Assembly: GCA_002327305.1 (NCBI GenBank)
Contig: DCUZ01000035.1
Span: forward strand, 1-6,142
Source: Holophagales bacterium UBA2201
GTDB taxonomy: Bacteria > Acidobacteriota > Thermoanaerobaculia > UBA2201
DNA: 6,142 nucleotides
Direction: 5' to 3'
The notes beneath the pieces are model-generated. The model saw nothing but the letters and a program-made list of their open reading frames with translations. It was not told where the DNA came from and did not search any database. Shown piece by piece: positions 1-5,503 of this stretch (its first letter is position 1; every line of letters begins with the position of its first letter). The translations under genes and the position numbers were made by a program.

Positions 1-316
1 TCTCGTAGATGGATTTGGGAAAGGGGTTGGGCTTCTGAAAGACCATGCCGATGCGCCGGCGCACGTCGATGACGTCGACCTGGCGGCCCAGGAGGTCGGT
101 CCCCTCGTGCAGGATGCTCCCCAGGACGCGGAACGAGGGAATGAGGTCGTTCATCCGGTTGAGGCACCGGATGAAAGTGCTCTTGCCGCACCCGGAGGGG
201 CCGATCATGGCCGTCACCGCGCGGGGGGGGATGTCCAGGTCCACGGCGAAAAGCGCCTGCTTGTCGCCGTAGAAGACATCCAGGTTGCGGATCACGAACG
301 CCGAGTCCATGGGCAT
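1..316 (-). CDS. pstB: Phosphate ABC transporter ATP-binding protein PstB (N-terminal part, cut by window edge)
   Basis: PstB is the cytoplasmic ATPase that drives phosphate import through PstC and PstA. About 105 N-terminal residues are present, and the frame runs off the left edge. Visible motifs are an A-loop tyrosine near residue 16 (VFYG), a Walker A motif GPSGCGKST at 39-47 and the Q-loop region GMVFQKPNPFP at 90-100, which is typical of PstB. The signature motif and Walker B lie outside the window. The ATG at 316 overlaps the pstA stop by one base (TGATG), so the two genes are probably translationally coupled. The Shine-Dalgarno-like AAGGTGG at the end of pstA is only 2 nt from this ATG but 8 nt from a second ATG at 310 (MDSAFVIRNL). 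The true start could therefore be 310. The family assignment is very secure. Confidence 0.96.
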   Translation of the reverse strand, partial: MPMDSAFVIRNLDVFYGDKQALFAVDLDIPPRAVTAMIGPSGCGKSTFIRCLNRMNDLIPSFRVLGSILHEGTDLLGRQVDVIDVRRRIGMVFQKPNPFPKSIYE

Positions 317-1203
317 CACCACCTTATCTTCTTTCGGTAATGGTTGCGGATGAGGATGGCCACGCCGTTCATGAAGAAGACGATGGCCAGCAGGACGATG
401 ATCCCGGCCGCCGCGTTGGTGGAGAAGGCCTTCTGCGGGCGGGAGACCCAGTTGAACACCTGGATGGGGAGGGCCGTGAAGGGATCGAAGAGCCCCTTGA
501 GGGAGAGGAAGGGGAACTCGGCCATGACGGGGTGGGCCGGCAGGAAGGCGATGTAGGTCAGCGCCCCGATGGTGATGAGGGGGGCGGTCTCACCGATGGC
601 GCGGGACATCGCCAGGATGGTCCCGGTCAGGATCCCCGGCATGGCCGCGGGGAGAATCTGGTGCCGCACCGTCTGCCATTTGGTGGCCCCCAGCGCCAGG
701 GAGGCCTCGCGGATGGAGGGGGGGATGGCCCGCAGAGACTCCCGCGTGGCCATGACGATGACGGGGAGGACCAGGATGGCCAGCGTCAGGCCCCCCGCCA
801 GGACGCTCCGTCCCATGTGGAGGACGCGCACGAACAGCCCCAGCCCCAACAGGCCGTAGATGATGGAGGGGACCGCGGCCAGGTTGGCGATGTTCATCTC
901 GATGAGGCCCGCCAGCCGGTTCTTCTTCCCGTACTCCTCCAGGTAGGTCCCCGCAGCCACCCCCAGAGGGAAGGCCGCCGCCAGCGTCACCGCCATCAGC
1001 CACACCGTCCCCACCCACGCCGAGAGGATGCCCGCCTGCTCGGGCTTGCGGGAAGGGAAGGAGACGAGGAAGTTCCACGAGAGGCGCTGGAGACCGTCGG
1101 CAAAGACCGTATAGAGGAGCCACCCCAGGACGAACAGCCCGGAGACGGTGGCGACGAGCCCCCACACCTGGAAGGCGCGGTCCGCCACTCTACTCGTGCG
1201 CAT
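316..1203 (-). CDS. pstA: Phosphate ABC transporter permease PstA
   Basis: PstA is one of the two inner-membrane permease subunits of the phosphate-specific transporter and forms the channel with PstC. The 295-residue product has about six hydrophobic segments (roughly 13-35, 60-85, 105-128, 136-152, 188-215 and 263-286). The cytoplasmic EAA-type loop that contacts the ATPase is REASLALGAT...LPAAMPGILTG at about 165-194. Length and motifs are normal for the family. I chose the ATG at 1203 (MRTSRVADRAF). The open frame extends upstream to a TTG at 1290, but those 29 codons translate the CGAGTTG repeat element and are not PstA-like. No good ribosome-binding site precedes 1203; the leader is repeat DNA. 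The stop overlaps the pstB start. The gap to pstC is 107 bp, long for neighbouring permease genes. Confidence 0.95.
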   Translation of the reverse strand: MRTSRVADRAFQVWGLVATVSGLFVLGWLLYTVFADGLQRLSWNFLVSFPSRKPEQAGILSAWVGTVWLMAVTLAAAFPLGVAAGTYLEEYGKKNRLAGLIEMNIANLAAVPSIIYGLLGLGLFVRVLHMGRSVLAGGLTLAILVLPVIVMATRESLRAIPPSIREASLALGATKWQTVRHQILPAAMPGILTGTILAMSRAIGETAPLITIGALTYIAFLPAHPVMAEFPFLSLKGLFDPFTALPIQVFNWVSRPQKAFSTNAAAGIIVLLAIVFFMNGVAILIRNHYRKKIRW

Positions 1204-1211
1204 GGGAGTTC

Positions 1212-1306
1212 CAGTTTCGAGTTGCGAGTTGCGAGTTGCGAGTTTGAAAACCCGCACGGAGGAGGGCCGGGGGAAACTCGAAACTTGCAACTGTAAACTC
1301 GCAACT
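1212..1306. repeat. CGAGTTG heptamer element with inverted arms between pstC and pstA
   Basis: Three perfect tandem copies of CGAGTTG and a fourth reading CGAGTTT occupy 1218-1245. A second arm at 1274-1306 carries the same words in the opposite orientation. AGTTGCGAGTTT at 1234-1245 is exactly inverted at 1295-1306, and AGTTTCGAGTTG at 1213-1224 is inverted with one mismatch at 1274-1285. The middle (1246-1273) is G-rich and unrelated. In the pst transcript this could fold into a long imperfect hairpin. It fills the pstC-pstA gap, starts 4 bp after the pstC stop and ends 8 bp before the pstA start. From memory, translated runs like LATRNSQL occur as intergenic repeats in several bacterial genomes; I cannot confirm that here. 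Confidence 0.8.
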
Positions 1307-1310
1307 ATTC

Positions 1311-2204
1311 TTAATCATATTCTTCCCTGAACTTCTTCCTCAGCCAGTAGGAGAAGATGTTGAAGGCGAAGGTGAGGACGAACAAACTCATTCCGGCGGC
1401 GAAGATGGTGCGGTATTCGATGGTGCCGTAGGGGGTGTCGCCGAGGGAGACCTGGACGATGTAGGCGGTCACCGTTTCGACGCTGGTGAGGGGATTGAGC
1501 GTCAGTTTGGGCTGTTGCCCGGCGGCGATGGCCACCACCATCGTCTCCCCCACCGCGCGGGAAACCCCCAGGATGAAGGCCGACCCCACCCCCGAAAGGG
1601 CGGCGGGGAGGACCACCCGCAGGGAGGTCTGGAGTCGGGTGGCCCCCACCGCCAGCGATCCTTCCCGCAGGGCCATGGGGACGGCGGTGAGGGCGTCCTC
1701 GGAAAGGGAGGCGATGATGGGGATGATCATCACCCCCATCACGATGCCGGCCGAGAGGGCGTTGAAGCCGCTCAATTCGGGGATGAATTTTCTCAGGAAC
1801 GGCGTCACCGTCAGCAGGGCGAAGTAGCCGAAGACCACCGTGGGGATGGCCGCCAGCACCTCGAGGGCGGGCTTGACGGCGTTGCGCACCCTCGGCGAGG
1901 CGTACTCGGAAAGGTAGATGGCGCTCACCAGGCCGATGGGGCCGGCCACCGCCATGGCGATCGCGGAGGTGAGAAAGGTGCCGCACAGGAGCGGCAGGAT
2001 GCCGAAGTGCTTGTCCTGGAACAGGGGGGTCCACTGCGTCGAGGTGACGAACTCCCACAGGGAGACCTCACGAAAGAACTCGAGGGTCTCGAACAGCAGA
2101 ACGCCGATGATCCCGAAGGTGATGAGGACGGTCGCGAGGGCGCTCGACAGGAGCGCCCCCTCGATCGTCTTTTCCCGGAACCGCTGGATGGTGCGTGATT
2201 TCAT
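1311..2204 (-). CDS. pstC: Phosphate ABC transporter permease PstC
   Basis: PstC is the second inner-membrane permease subunit of the phosphate transporter. The 297-residue product has about six membrane segments (roughly 18-38, 68-95, 112-135, 148-168, 203-225 and 262-285). The EAA loop is REGSLAVGAT...LPAALSGVGSA at about 180-209, and the following SRAVGETMVV is typical of PstC. The ATG at 2204 (MKSRTIQRFREK) is preferred. An in-frame GTG at 2222 would add six residues, but it lies inside the GTAG hairpin unit and has no ribosome-binding site. The stretch before 2204 (AGAAGAAT) is only a weak Shine-Dalgarno match and sits directly against the hairpin unit. Translation of pstC may therefore be weak relative to pstS, which is an inference. 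Confidence 0.95.
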   Translation of the reverse strand: MKSRTIQRFREKTIEGALLSSALATVLITFGIIGVLLFETLEFFREVSLWEFVTSTQWTPLFQDKHFGILPLLCGTFLTSAIAMAVAGPIGLVSAIYLSEYASPRVRNAVKPALEVLAAIPTVVFGYFALLTVTPFLRKFIPELSGFNALSAGIVMGVMIIPIIASLSEDALTAVPMALREGSLAVGATRLQTSLRVVLPAALSGVGSAFILGVSRAVGETMVVAIAAGQQPKLTLNPLTSVETVTAYIVQVSLGDTPYGTIEYRTIFAAGMSLFVLTFAFNIFSYWLRKKFREEYD

Positions 2205-2212
2205 ATTCTTCT

Positions 2213-2261
2213 GTAGCCGCACCCTTTACGGGCGCGTTCGCGGGCTAAAGCCCGCGCCTAC
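2213..2261. repeat. BIME-like pair of inverted GTAG-headed hairpins between pstS and pstC
   Basis: The 49-bp unit starts with GTAG on the plus strand (2213-2216) and ends with CTAC (2258-2261), which is GTAG on the minus strand. Next to the first head is a 7-bp stem with one mismatch, CGCACCC (2218-2224) with GGGCGCG (2230-2236). Next to the second is a perfect 8-bp stem, CGCGGGCT (2239-2246) with AGCCCGCG (2249-2256). Two GTAG-headed palindromes facing each other match the layout of REP/BIME elements mobilised by RAYT enzymes. The unit begins 1 bp after the pstS stop. By analogy with REPs between E. coli malE and malF, it could protect the pstS end of the mRNA and lower expression of the permease genes; that role is inferred. 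Confidence 0.8.
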
Positions 2262-2262
2262 A

Positions 2263-3252
2263 TTATTTTTCTTTCGCCAGCAGGTCTTCGACCTTGACCC
2301 CGATCTGCGCCCCCTGGCCGCCGAAGACCGAACCGGTGATCCCCTTGGCGAACCGTTTCGCGGCCAGGTCGTAGGCCAGGTCGGGAAGGGCGATGTAGCC
2401 CACTTCCTTCGACAGTTCGCCGCCGTTCTTGAGGTAGAACTCGATGAACCGCTTCACCTCGGGCTTTTTGACGCTGGCCTTGTTGACGTAGATGAACAGG
2501 GGGCGGGAGAGGGGCTGGTAGACCGCGTTCTTGATGTTGTCGTAGGTGGGTTCATGCCCCTTGGCCCCTCCCTCGGGGATGATGGGGACCACCTTCAGCT
2601 TGTCCTGGTTCTCCTCGTAGTAGGCGACCCCGAAGTAACCCAGGCCGCCCACTTCGGAGGCCACGCCCTGGACCAGGACGTTGTCGTCCTCCGAGGGGGT
2701 GAAGTCGGTGCGGCTGGCCATCGACTTGCCGTTGATGGCCTCGGTGAAGTAGTCGAAAGTGCCGCTGTCGGTGCCGGGACCGAAGAGGACGAGGGGCTTG
2801 TCGGGGAACGAGGCGCGTATCTGGCTCCACTTCATCACCTTGCCGGTGGCCTCGGGGGCCCACATCTTTTTCAACTCCTCAACAGTGAGTTGGTCCACCC
2901 AGGTGTTGGCCTTGTTCACCACCACGGCGATGCCGTCGTAGGCCACGGGCAGTTCGATGTAGTCCACCGCATTCTTGGCGCAGAGGGTCACCTCGGAGGG
3001 CTTGATGGGTCGGGAGGCGTCGGAGATGTCGGTTTCTCCGGTGCAGAACTTCTTGAATCCGCCGCCGGTGCCGGAGATGCCGACGGTGACGTTGACCCGG
3101 CCGCGCTCGGCCTTCTGGAACTCCTCCGCCACGGCCTCGGTGATGGGGAAGACGGTGGACGAACCGTCCACCTTGATGAGCGTGCCGGCAAAACCGGCCA
3201 CGGCACCCAGGACGATCGTCGCAAGGGCGAAACAAAGGGTCATGCGCTTCAT
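2263..3252 (-). CDS. pstS: Periplasmic phosphate-binding protein PstS
   Basis: PstS captures inorganic phosphate in the periplasm and delivers it to PstCA. The 329-residue precursor has a Sec signal peptide (MKRMTLCFALATIVLGAVAG, likely cleaved after FA at 22). Phosphate-binding loops are visible: DGSSTVFPI at 29-37, SGTGGGF at 60-66, SDASRP at 77-82 and GPGTDSGTFDYF at 158-169. Two cysteines, at 70 (KKFC) and 91 (VTLC), could form a disulfide. Residues match the PstS group of the PBP-like superfamily in length and order. The start at 3252 has a strong Shine-Dalgarno AAGGAGG at 3261-3267 with 8-nt spacing; a second Met at residue 4 has no better support. It is the first gene of the pst operon, behind a Pho-box-like array, and is followed at once by the hairpin unit. 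Confidence 0.97.
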   Translation of the reverse strand: MKRMTLCFALATIVLGAVAGFAGTLIKVDGSSTVFPITEAVAEEFQKAERGRVNVTVGISGTGGGFKKFCTGETDISDASRPIKPSEVTLCAKNAVDYIELPVAYDGIAVVVNKANTWVDQLTVEELKKMWAPEATGKVMKWSQIRASFPDKPLVLFGPGTDSGTFDYFTEAINGKSMASRTDFTPSEDDNVLVQGVASEVGGLGYFGVAYYEENQDKLKVVPIIPEGGAKGHEPTYDNIKNAVYQPLSRPLFIYVNKASVKKPEVKRFIEFYLKNGGELSKEVGYIALPDLAYDLAAKRFAKGITGSVFGGQGAQIGVKVEDLLAKEK

Positions 3253-3277
3253 TGAGGATTCCTCCTTGAGATTATTT

Positions 3278-3332
3278 ATGTTAGGCCGCTTCGGTGAAGC
3301 GATCGTTAAGGAATGGTTAAGATATGGTTAAG
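3278..3332 (-). promoter_or_regulatory. Pho-box-like promoter of pstS: four octamers at 11-bp period plus -10-like hexamer
   Basis: On the minus strand, reading toward pstS, the octamers are CTTAACCA (3325-3332), CTTAACCA (3314-3321), CTTAACGA (3303-3310) and CTTCACCG (3292-3299), each separated by exactly 3 bp. After an 8-bp gap comes TAACAT (3278-3283), a 4/6 match to TATAAT, about 11 bp before the Shine-Dalgarno. Direct repeats with an 11-bp period in place of a -35 box are the hallmark of PhoB-family regulators. The octamer form resembles the (C/T)TTAA(C/T)(C/T)(A/T) box described for cyanobacterial SphR. The position ahead of pstS fits phosphate-starvation control. The regulator gene is not in the window. 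Confidence 0.85.
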
Positions 3333-3335
3333 GAG

Positions 3336-3372
3336 CGCCCGGGAGGGGGGCGGGACAGCCCATCTCCCGGCG
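3336..3372 (-). terminator. Possible hairpin after the porin gene (weak terminator candidate)
   Basis: CCGGGAG at 3339-3345 pairs with CTCCCGG at 3364-3370, extended by CG/CG with a one-base bulge; the loop is about 18 nt. It begins about 10 bp after the porin stop and ends just before the pst Pho-box array, where a terminator would be useful. No T-tract follows on the minus strand, so it is at best a weak or factor-dependent terminator. Confidence 0.3.
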
Positions 3373-3381
3373 TTCATCCCA

Positions 3382-4524
3382 TTAGATCTTGATGATGAAA
3401 TCGATCTGGAACCGCGTCAGGTCCTTGTAGGCATCGGTGGGATCGTCGATCCGGTCTGTGAGATAGACGGTGGCGCCGAAAGTGCTCCACTTGGTGGTGA
3501 CATAGGTGAAATCGAACCGATGGGACTCGCTGTTGGTGCCGATGGTCGCATCGGACTGGACGAACGCGTAGAAGAGCGACTCCGCCTCCATGTAGTAGTA
3601 GGTGTAGCGCATTTCCCAGTCACCCTTGCTCTTGGTGGAACCGTAGGAGCCGCGGAGGAAATAGGCGGTGTCCTGGTCGTTGTAGGCGCCGTTGTTGACA
3701 AAGTAATGGGCCTTCAACCCGAACTTGCCGGTCTTGAACTCGGCGAAGCCGCTGACGATCTCGAAGTCGCTCTTGAGGGATTCGAACTTGCCGTCGGCGG
3801 TCTTGGTATAGGCGTTGGTCAGCGGGTTGCCGGTGATCTTTTTGTCGAAGGTGGCCTTGGCCAGGTACGAGGGGTCCATATACTCCTCGTAGGTGGCCCC
3901 GATGAGGAGGCTCATGGAGTCGCTCTTCATCTCGTAGTAGGGCTGGAAGCCGACCAGGAAGGTCTCGTCCTTGGTGCTCTGCTCGAGCAGGATGGTCTGG
4001 AAGAGGCCCAGATTGAAGGCGTGCTCAGCGACGCCGGGGGCCTTGCCTGAGGAAAACCGGAGGGTCTCGGCAAGACCCTCAACGTTGACATCGTCGTCCC
4101 ACTCGATGTCGGCGGTAATGCGGTTGCCCTTCCAGGGGAACTTCCCGGCGCTCATGGCGAACACGCTGGAGGGCTTCCAGTTTAGATAGGCCTCGGCGAT
4201 GTAGAACCCCTTCTTGGTGAAGCCGTCGGAGAAGGTCTGGTTGTCGGAGACGGGGTCGGTGGTGTCGCCGGTGCGCAGCCCCATCATAAACTTGGTGTTG
4301 TCGCCCAGCTTGGACTCGAGACCGAGGCGAAGGCGGAACCGCTCGCGCAGACGGTCCTCCGCGCCGCTCTGCTCGAATCCTTCGAACCGAAGGCGGAAGT
4401 CGCCCTTGAGGATGATGGTCTCGTACCACGCCTTCTTCTTCTCTTCCTTCTGAGGGGCCGGGGCCTGGGCCCAGGCCGGCGCCCCGAACAACAGGGCCGT
4501 TGCGAGGATCAGGAAACGCTTCAT
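3382..4524 (-). CDS. Putative outer-membrane porin (Porin_5-like), probably phosphate-starvation induced
   Basis: The 380-residue product starts with a clear signal peptide (MKRFLILATALLFGAPAWA, cleavage after AWA at 19). A short charged linker (EEKKKAW) follows, then alternating aromatic and polar stretches typical of a transmembrane beta-barrel. The region KGDFRLRFEGF...RLRERFRLRLGLESKL, about residues 40-76, resembles the start of the 'putative porin' family (PF16930). The protein ends in an amphipathic strand, TRFQIDFIIKI, though its last residue is Ile and not the usual Phe. The start at 4524 has AAGGAGG 4 nt upstream (4529-4535). Its promoter holds an 11-bp-period octamer array like that of pstS, and the pst operon follows directly. 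I infer an outer-membrane route for phosphate or phosphate compounds, similar in role to PhoE or OprP but not of those families. The substrate cannot be read from the sequence. Confidence 0.85.
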   Translation of the reverse strand: MKRFLILATALLFGAPAWAQAPAPQKEEKKKAWYETIILKGDFRLRFEGFEQSGAEDRLRERFRLRLGLESKLGDNTKFMMGLRTGDTTDPVSDNQTFSDGFTKKGFYIAEAYLNWKPSSVFAMSAGKFPWKGNRITADIEWDDDVNVEGLAETLRFSSGKAPGVAEHAFNLGLFQTILLEQSTKDETFLVGFQPYYEMKSDSMSLLIGATYEEYMDPSYLAKATFDKKITGNPLTNAYTKTADGKFESLKSDFEIVSGFAEFKTGKFGLKAHYFVNNGAYNDQDTAYFLRGSYGSTKSKGDWEMRYTYYYMEAESLFYAFVQSDATIGTNSESHRFDFTYVTTKWSTFGATVYLTDRIDDPTDAYKDLTRFQIDFIIKI

Positions 4525-4556
4525 ACAACCTCCTTGCGGTTTATTAGGTTCGGGGA

Positions 4557-4611
4557 AGTGTAGGGGCCCCGTGTTAAGGCCTGATGAAGATTGTATGAAG
4601 GGGCGGTGAAG
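4557..4611 (-). promoter_or_regulatory. Pho-box-like promoter of the porin gene: four octamers at 11-bp period plus -10-like hexamer
   Basis: On the minus strand the octamers are CTTCACCG (4604-4611), CTTCATAC (4593-4600), CTTCATCA (4582-4589) and CTTAACAC (4571-4578), each 3 bp apart. An 8-bp gap then leads to TACACT (4557-4562), a 4/6 match to TATAAT. Spacing and layout are the same as in front of pstS, and CTTCACCG occurs in both arrays. The octamers are more degenerate than those of pstS, so affinity may be lower. The pattern supports control by the same PhoB-type regulator. Confidence 0.8.
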
Positions 4612-4698
4612 CGAAAGAAGTGGCGCACGGACCGGGGCCGACCCCTGCCTTGCTTCTCGACGCCCGGGACATCCTCCTCTGCGGGCGGTGCTTTTCCC

Positions 4699-4713
4699 CC
4701 GATAATCGGCTAC
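4699..4713 (-). repeat. Small GTAG-headed palindrome
   Basis: On the minus strand GTAG (4710-4713) abuts CCGAT-T-ATCGG, a 5-bp stem with a one-base centre (4699-4709, sharing a base with the head). It has the same GTAG-plus-hairpin layout as the other REP-like units here but is short and could be chance. The rest of 4612-4746 shows nothing I can assign. Confidence 0.3.
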
Positions 4714-4746
4714 AGTCGCTTCATCTCGCTCAGCATCTTAATTTAG

Positions 4747-4763
4747 ATAGGGACTGTCCCTAT
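4747..4763. repeat. Perfect 17-bp palindrome downstream of the ankyrin gene
   Basis: ATAGGGAC (4747-4754) and GTCCCTAT (4756-4763) are perfect inverted arms around one central base, followed on the plus strand by TTT. The palindrome lies 9 bp past the ankyrin stop and could stall or end that transcript. The T-tract, however, is on the side that would serve plus-strand transcription. The same motif with AAAATAGGGACAGTCCC is familiar to me as a dispersed intergenic repeat; this is from memory only. Confidence 0.55.
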
Positions 4764-4772
4764 TTTCCACGG

Positions 4773-5111
4773 CTATTGCGCGCTCCCTGCCCGGCTACGG
4801 GCCAACAGGGCGATGACTCCGGCATGCTGGTGCCTCTGCGCGGCCTGGAGGGGCGTTTCGCCCGCGGCATGCAAACAAAAGGAGGCCGACAGTGCGACAT
4901 CGGGGTCCGCCCCCTTGTCCAGGAGCAACTGCACCAGCGCCGCGTTCCCGTTCTCGGCGGCCCTGTAAAGGGGCGTGGCCCCCCACCGGTCGCGCGCGTT
5001 GACATCGGCCCCCCGCTTGATCAGGAGGGCCGCCGCCAGGGTCCCATTGTTCCCCGACCGCTCGACGGCGCGCACGAGGGCGGGACAGCCGTCCTTGTCC
5101 TTCAGGTCCAC
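4773..5111 (-). CDS. Ankyrin-repeat protein fragment (about three repeats), possibly the 3' part of a frameshifted gene
   Basis: The frame encodes three recognisable ankyrin repeats. They are roughly residues 5-38 (KDGCPALVRAVERSG...LLIKRGADVN), 39-72 (GATPLYRAAENGNAALVQLL...GADPDV) and 73-105 (GETPLQAAQRHQHAGVIALL). Such repeats mediate protein-protein contacts; the partner is unknown and there is no signal peptide. The only start is a GTG at 5111 with no ribosome-binding site. The same frame stays open upstream to 5171 and reads PHSAAIDRRPDLV, which looks like the end of a further repeat. The upstream DUF4926-like frame overlaps it and would join in phase if one C were added to the C5 run at 5144-5148. 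A standalone gene is therefore doubtful; a broken or mis-sequenced longer gene is more likely. Confidence 0.6.
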   Translation of the reverse strand: MDLKDKDGCPALVRAVERSGNNGTLAAALLIKRGADVNARDRWGATPLYRAAENGNAALVQLLLDKGADPDVALSASFCLHAAGETPLQAAQRHQHAGVIALLARSRAGSAQ

Positions 5112-5380
5112 GAGGTCGGGCCGCCGGTCAATGGCGGCGCTGTGGGGGCGATCATGGGCGAGGCGAGTTGTTCATAGCGGGCAAAGAGGTGCTCGACGCG
5201 GTCGCGGTTCCGGACGAGCCGCTTCACGCCGAGGTCCACGGCCGATGGCGGGGCTTGCGGTTCGCGGGCTTGACGGCCCAGCGATTCGACTACAGTCCCC
5301 ACCTGACCCTTCCTCAATTCCTTTTCCGGAAGATCTTTCGTCAAGGCCACAACATCGAGAATCTGAATGGTTTCTGACAT
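5102..5380 (-). CDS. DUF4926-like protein with truncated domain
   Basis: From the ATG at 5380 (MSETIQILDVVALTKDLPEKELRKGQVGTVVES in two pieces: residues 1-20 and 21-33) the product matches the first half of DUF4926. These are small proteins of unknown function with an SH3-like fold, often found near mobile or toxin-antitoxin genes. The second half of that domain, usually a YEVEF...G stretch, is missing. Residues 34-92 are Arg/Pro-rich and unrecognised. The start has a Shine-Dalgarno GAGGT (5387-5391) 6 nt upstream, so upstream in-frame ATGs back to 5485 are not needed; that extension would read through a repeat. The frame ends in a TGA inside the ankyrin frame. It may be the 5' part of one longer DUF4926-ankyrin gene interrupted at 5144-5148. 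Confidence 0.55.
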   Translation of the reverse strand: MSETIQILDVVALTKDLPEKELRKGQVGTVVESLGRQAREPQAPPSAVDLGVKRLVRNRDRVEHLFARYEQLASPMIAPTAPPLTGGPTSWT

Positions 5381-5424
5381 GACTTTACCTCGCCTTAAGC
5401 ATATAACAGCTGAGAAAGCGGGCG

Positions 5425-5458
5425 CAATCCCCGCCTGTGCCCCCATACGCCGGGATTG
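5425..5458. repeat. Imperfect inverted repeat upstream of the DUF4926-like gene
   Basis: CAATCCC (5425-5431) is inverted as GGGATTG (5452-5458), with further partial pairing inside (CGCC-type bases) and a loop of about 20 nt. It sits between two other repeat-like features in a 123-bp gap and may be a decayed hairpin of the same family. No function can be assigned. Confidence 0.3.
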
Positions 5459-5470
5459 TCTGTGGTTGTT

Positions 5471-5494
5471 GTAGGGGCCCGGCATGCCGTGCCC
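5471..5494 (+). repeat. GTAG-headed REP-like hairpin just downstream of the RAYT gene
   Basis: GTAG (5471-5474) abuts GGGCCCGGCA (5475-5484), which pairs with TGCCGTGCCC (5485-5494) at nine of ten positions. Folded, it gives a GC-rich stem with a short CATG loop. It lies 9 bp after the transposase stop. A GTAG tetranucleotide at the foot of a hairpin is the known recognition layout for RAYT enzymes, and the neighbouring gene is a RAYT. It is a likely REP copy, although its stem differs from the one inside the gene. Confidence 0.7.
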
Positions 5495-5503
5495 AAGGTC
5501 CGA

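Noticed and set aside
1218..1245. Heptamer run as a CRISPR array
   Set aside because: The 7-bp units are directly adjacent with no spacers, and no cas genes are present.
1204..1290. N-terminal extension of PstA from the TTG at 1290
   Set aside because: The added residues are a translation of the repeat element and are unlike PstA.
340..1296. 318-codon plus-strand open frame opposite pstA
   Set aside because: The product is Gly/Asp/Arg/Gln-rich with no recognisable domain, mirrors pstA codons and crosses the heptamer repeat.
1918..3255. Longest open frame in the window, 445 codons on the plus strand
   Set aside because: It lies antisense to pstS and the start of pstC, its translation is low-complexity Gly/Val/Leu/Asp-rich, and it runs through the hairpin unit. 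It is a codon-bias shadow of high-G+C genes.
4560..4570. GTAGGGGCCCC in the porin promoter as another REP
   Set aside because: The palindrome has no loop and cannot form a stable hairpin; it is the 8-bp spacer between the Pho octamers and the -10-like hexamer.
4620..5177. 185-codon plus-strand open frame across the ankyrin region
   Set aside because: Pro/Gly/Arg-rich shadow of the ankyrin frame, with no ribosome-binding site and no domain.
5381..5485. N-terminal extension of the DUF4926-like protein from the ATG at 5485
   Set aside because: It begins inside the GTAG hairpin, crosses another inverted repeat, and the ATG at 5380 has the good ribosome-binding site.
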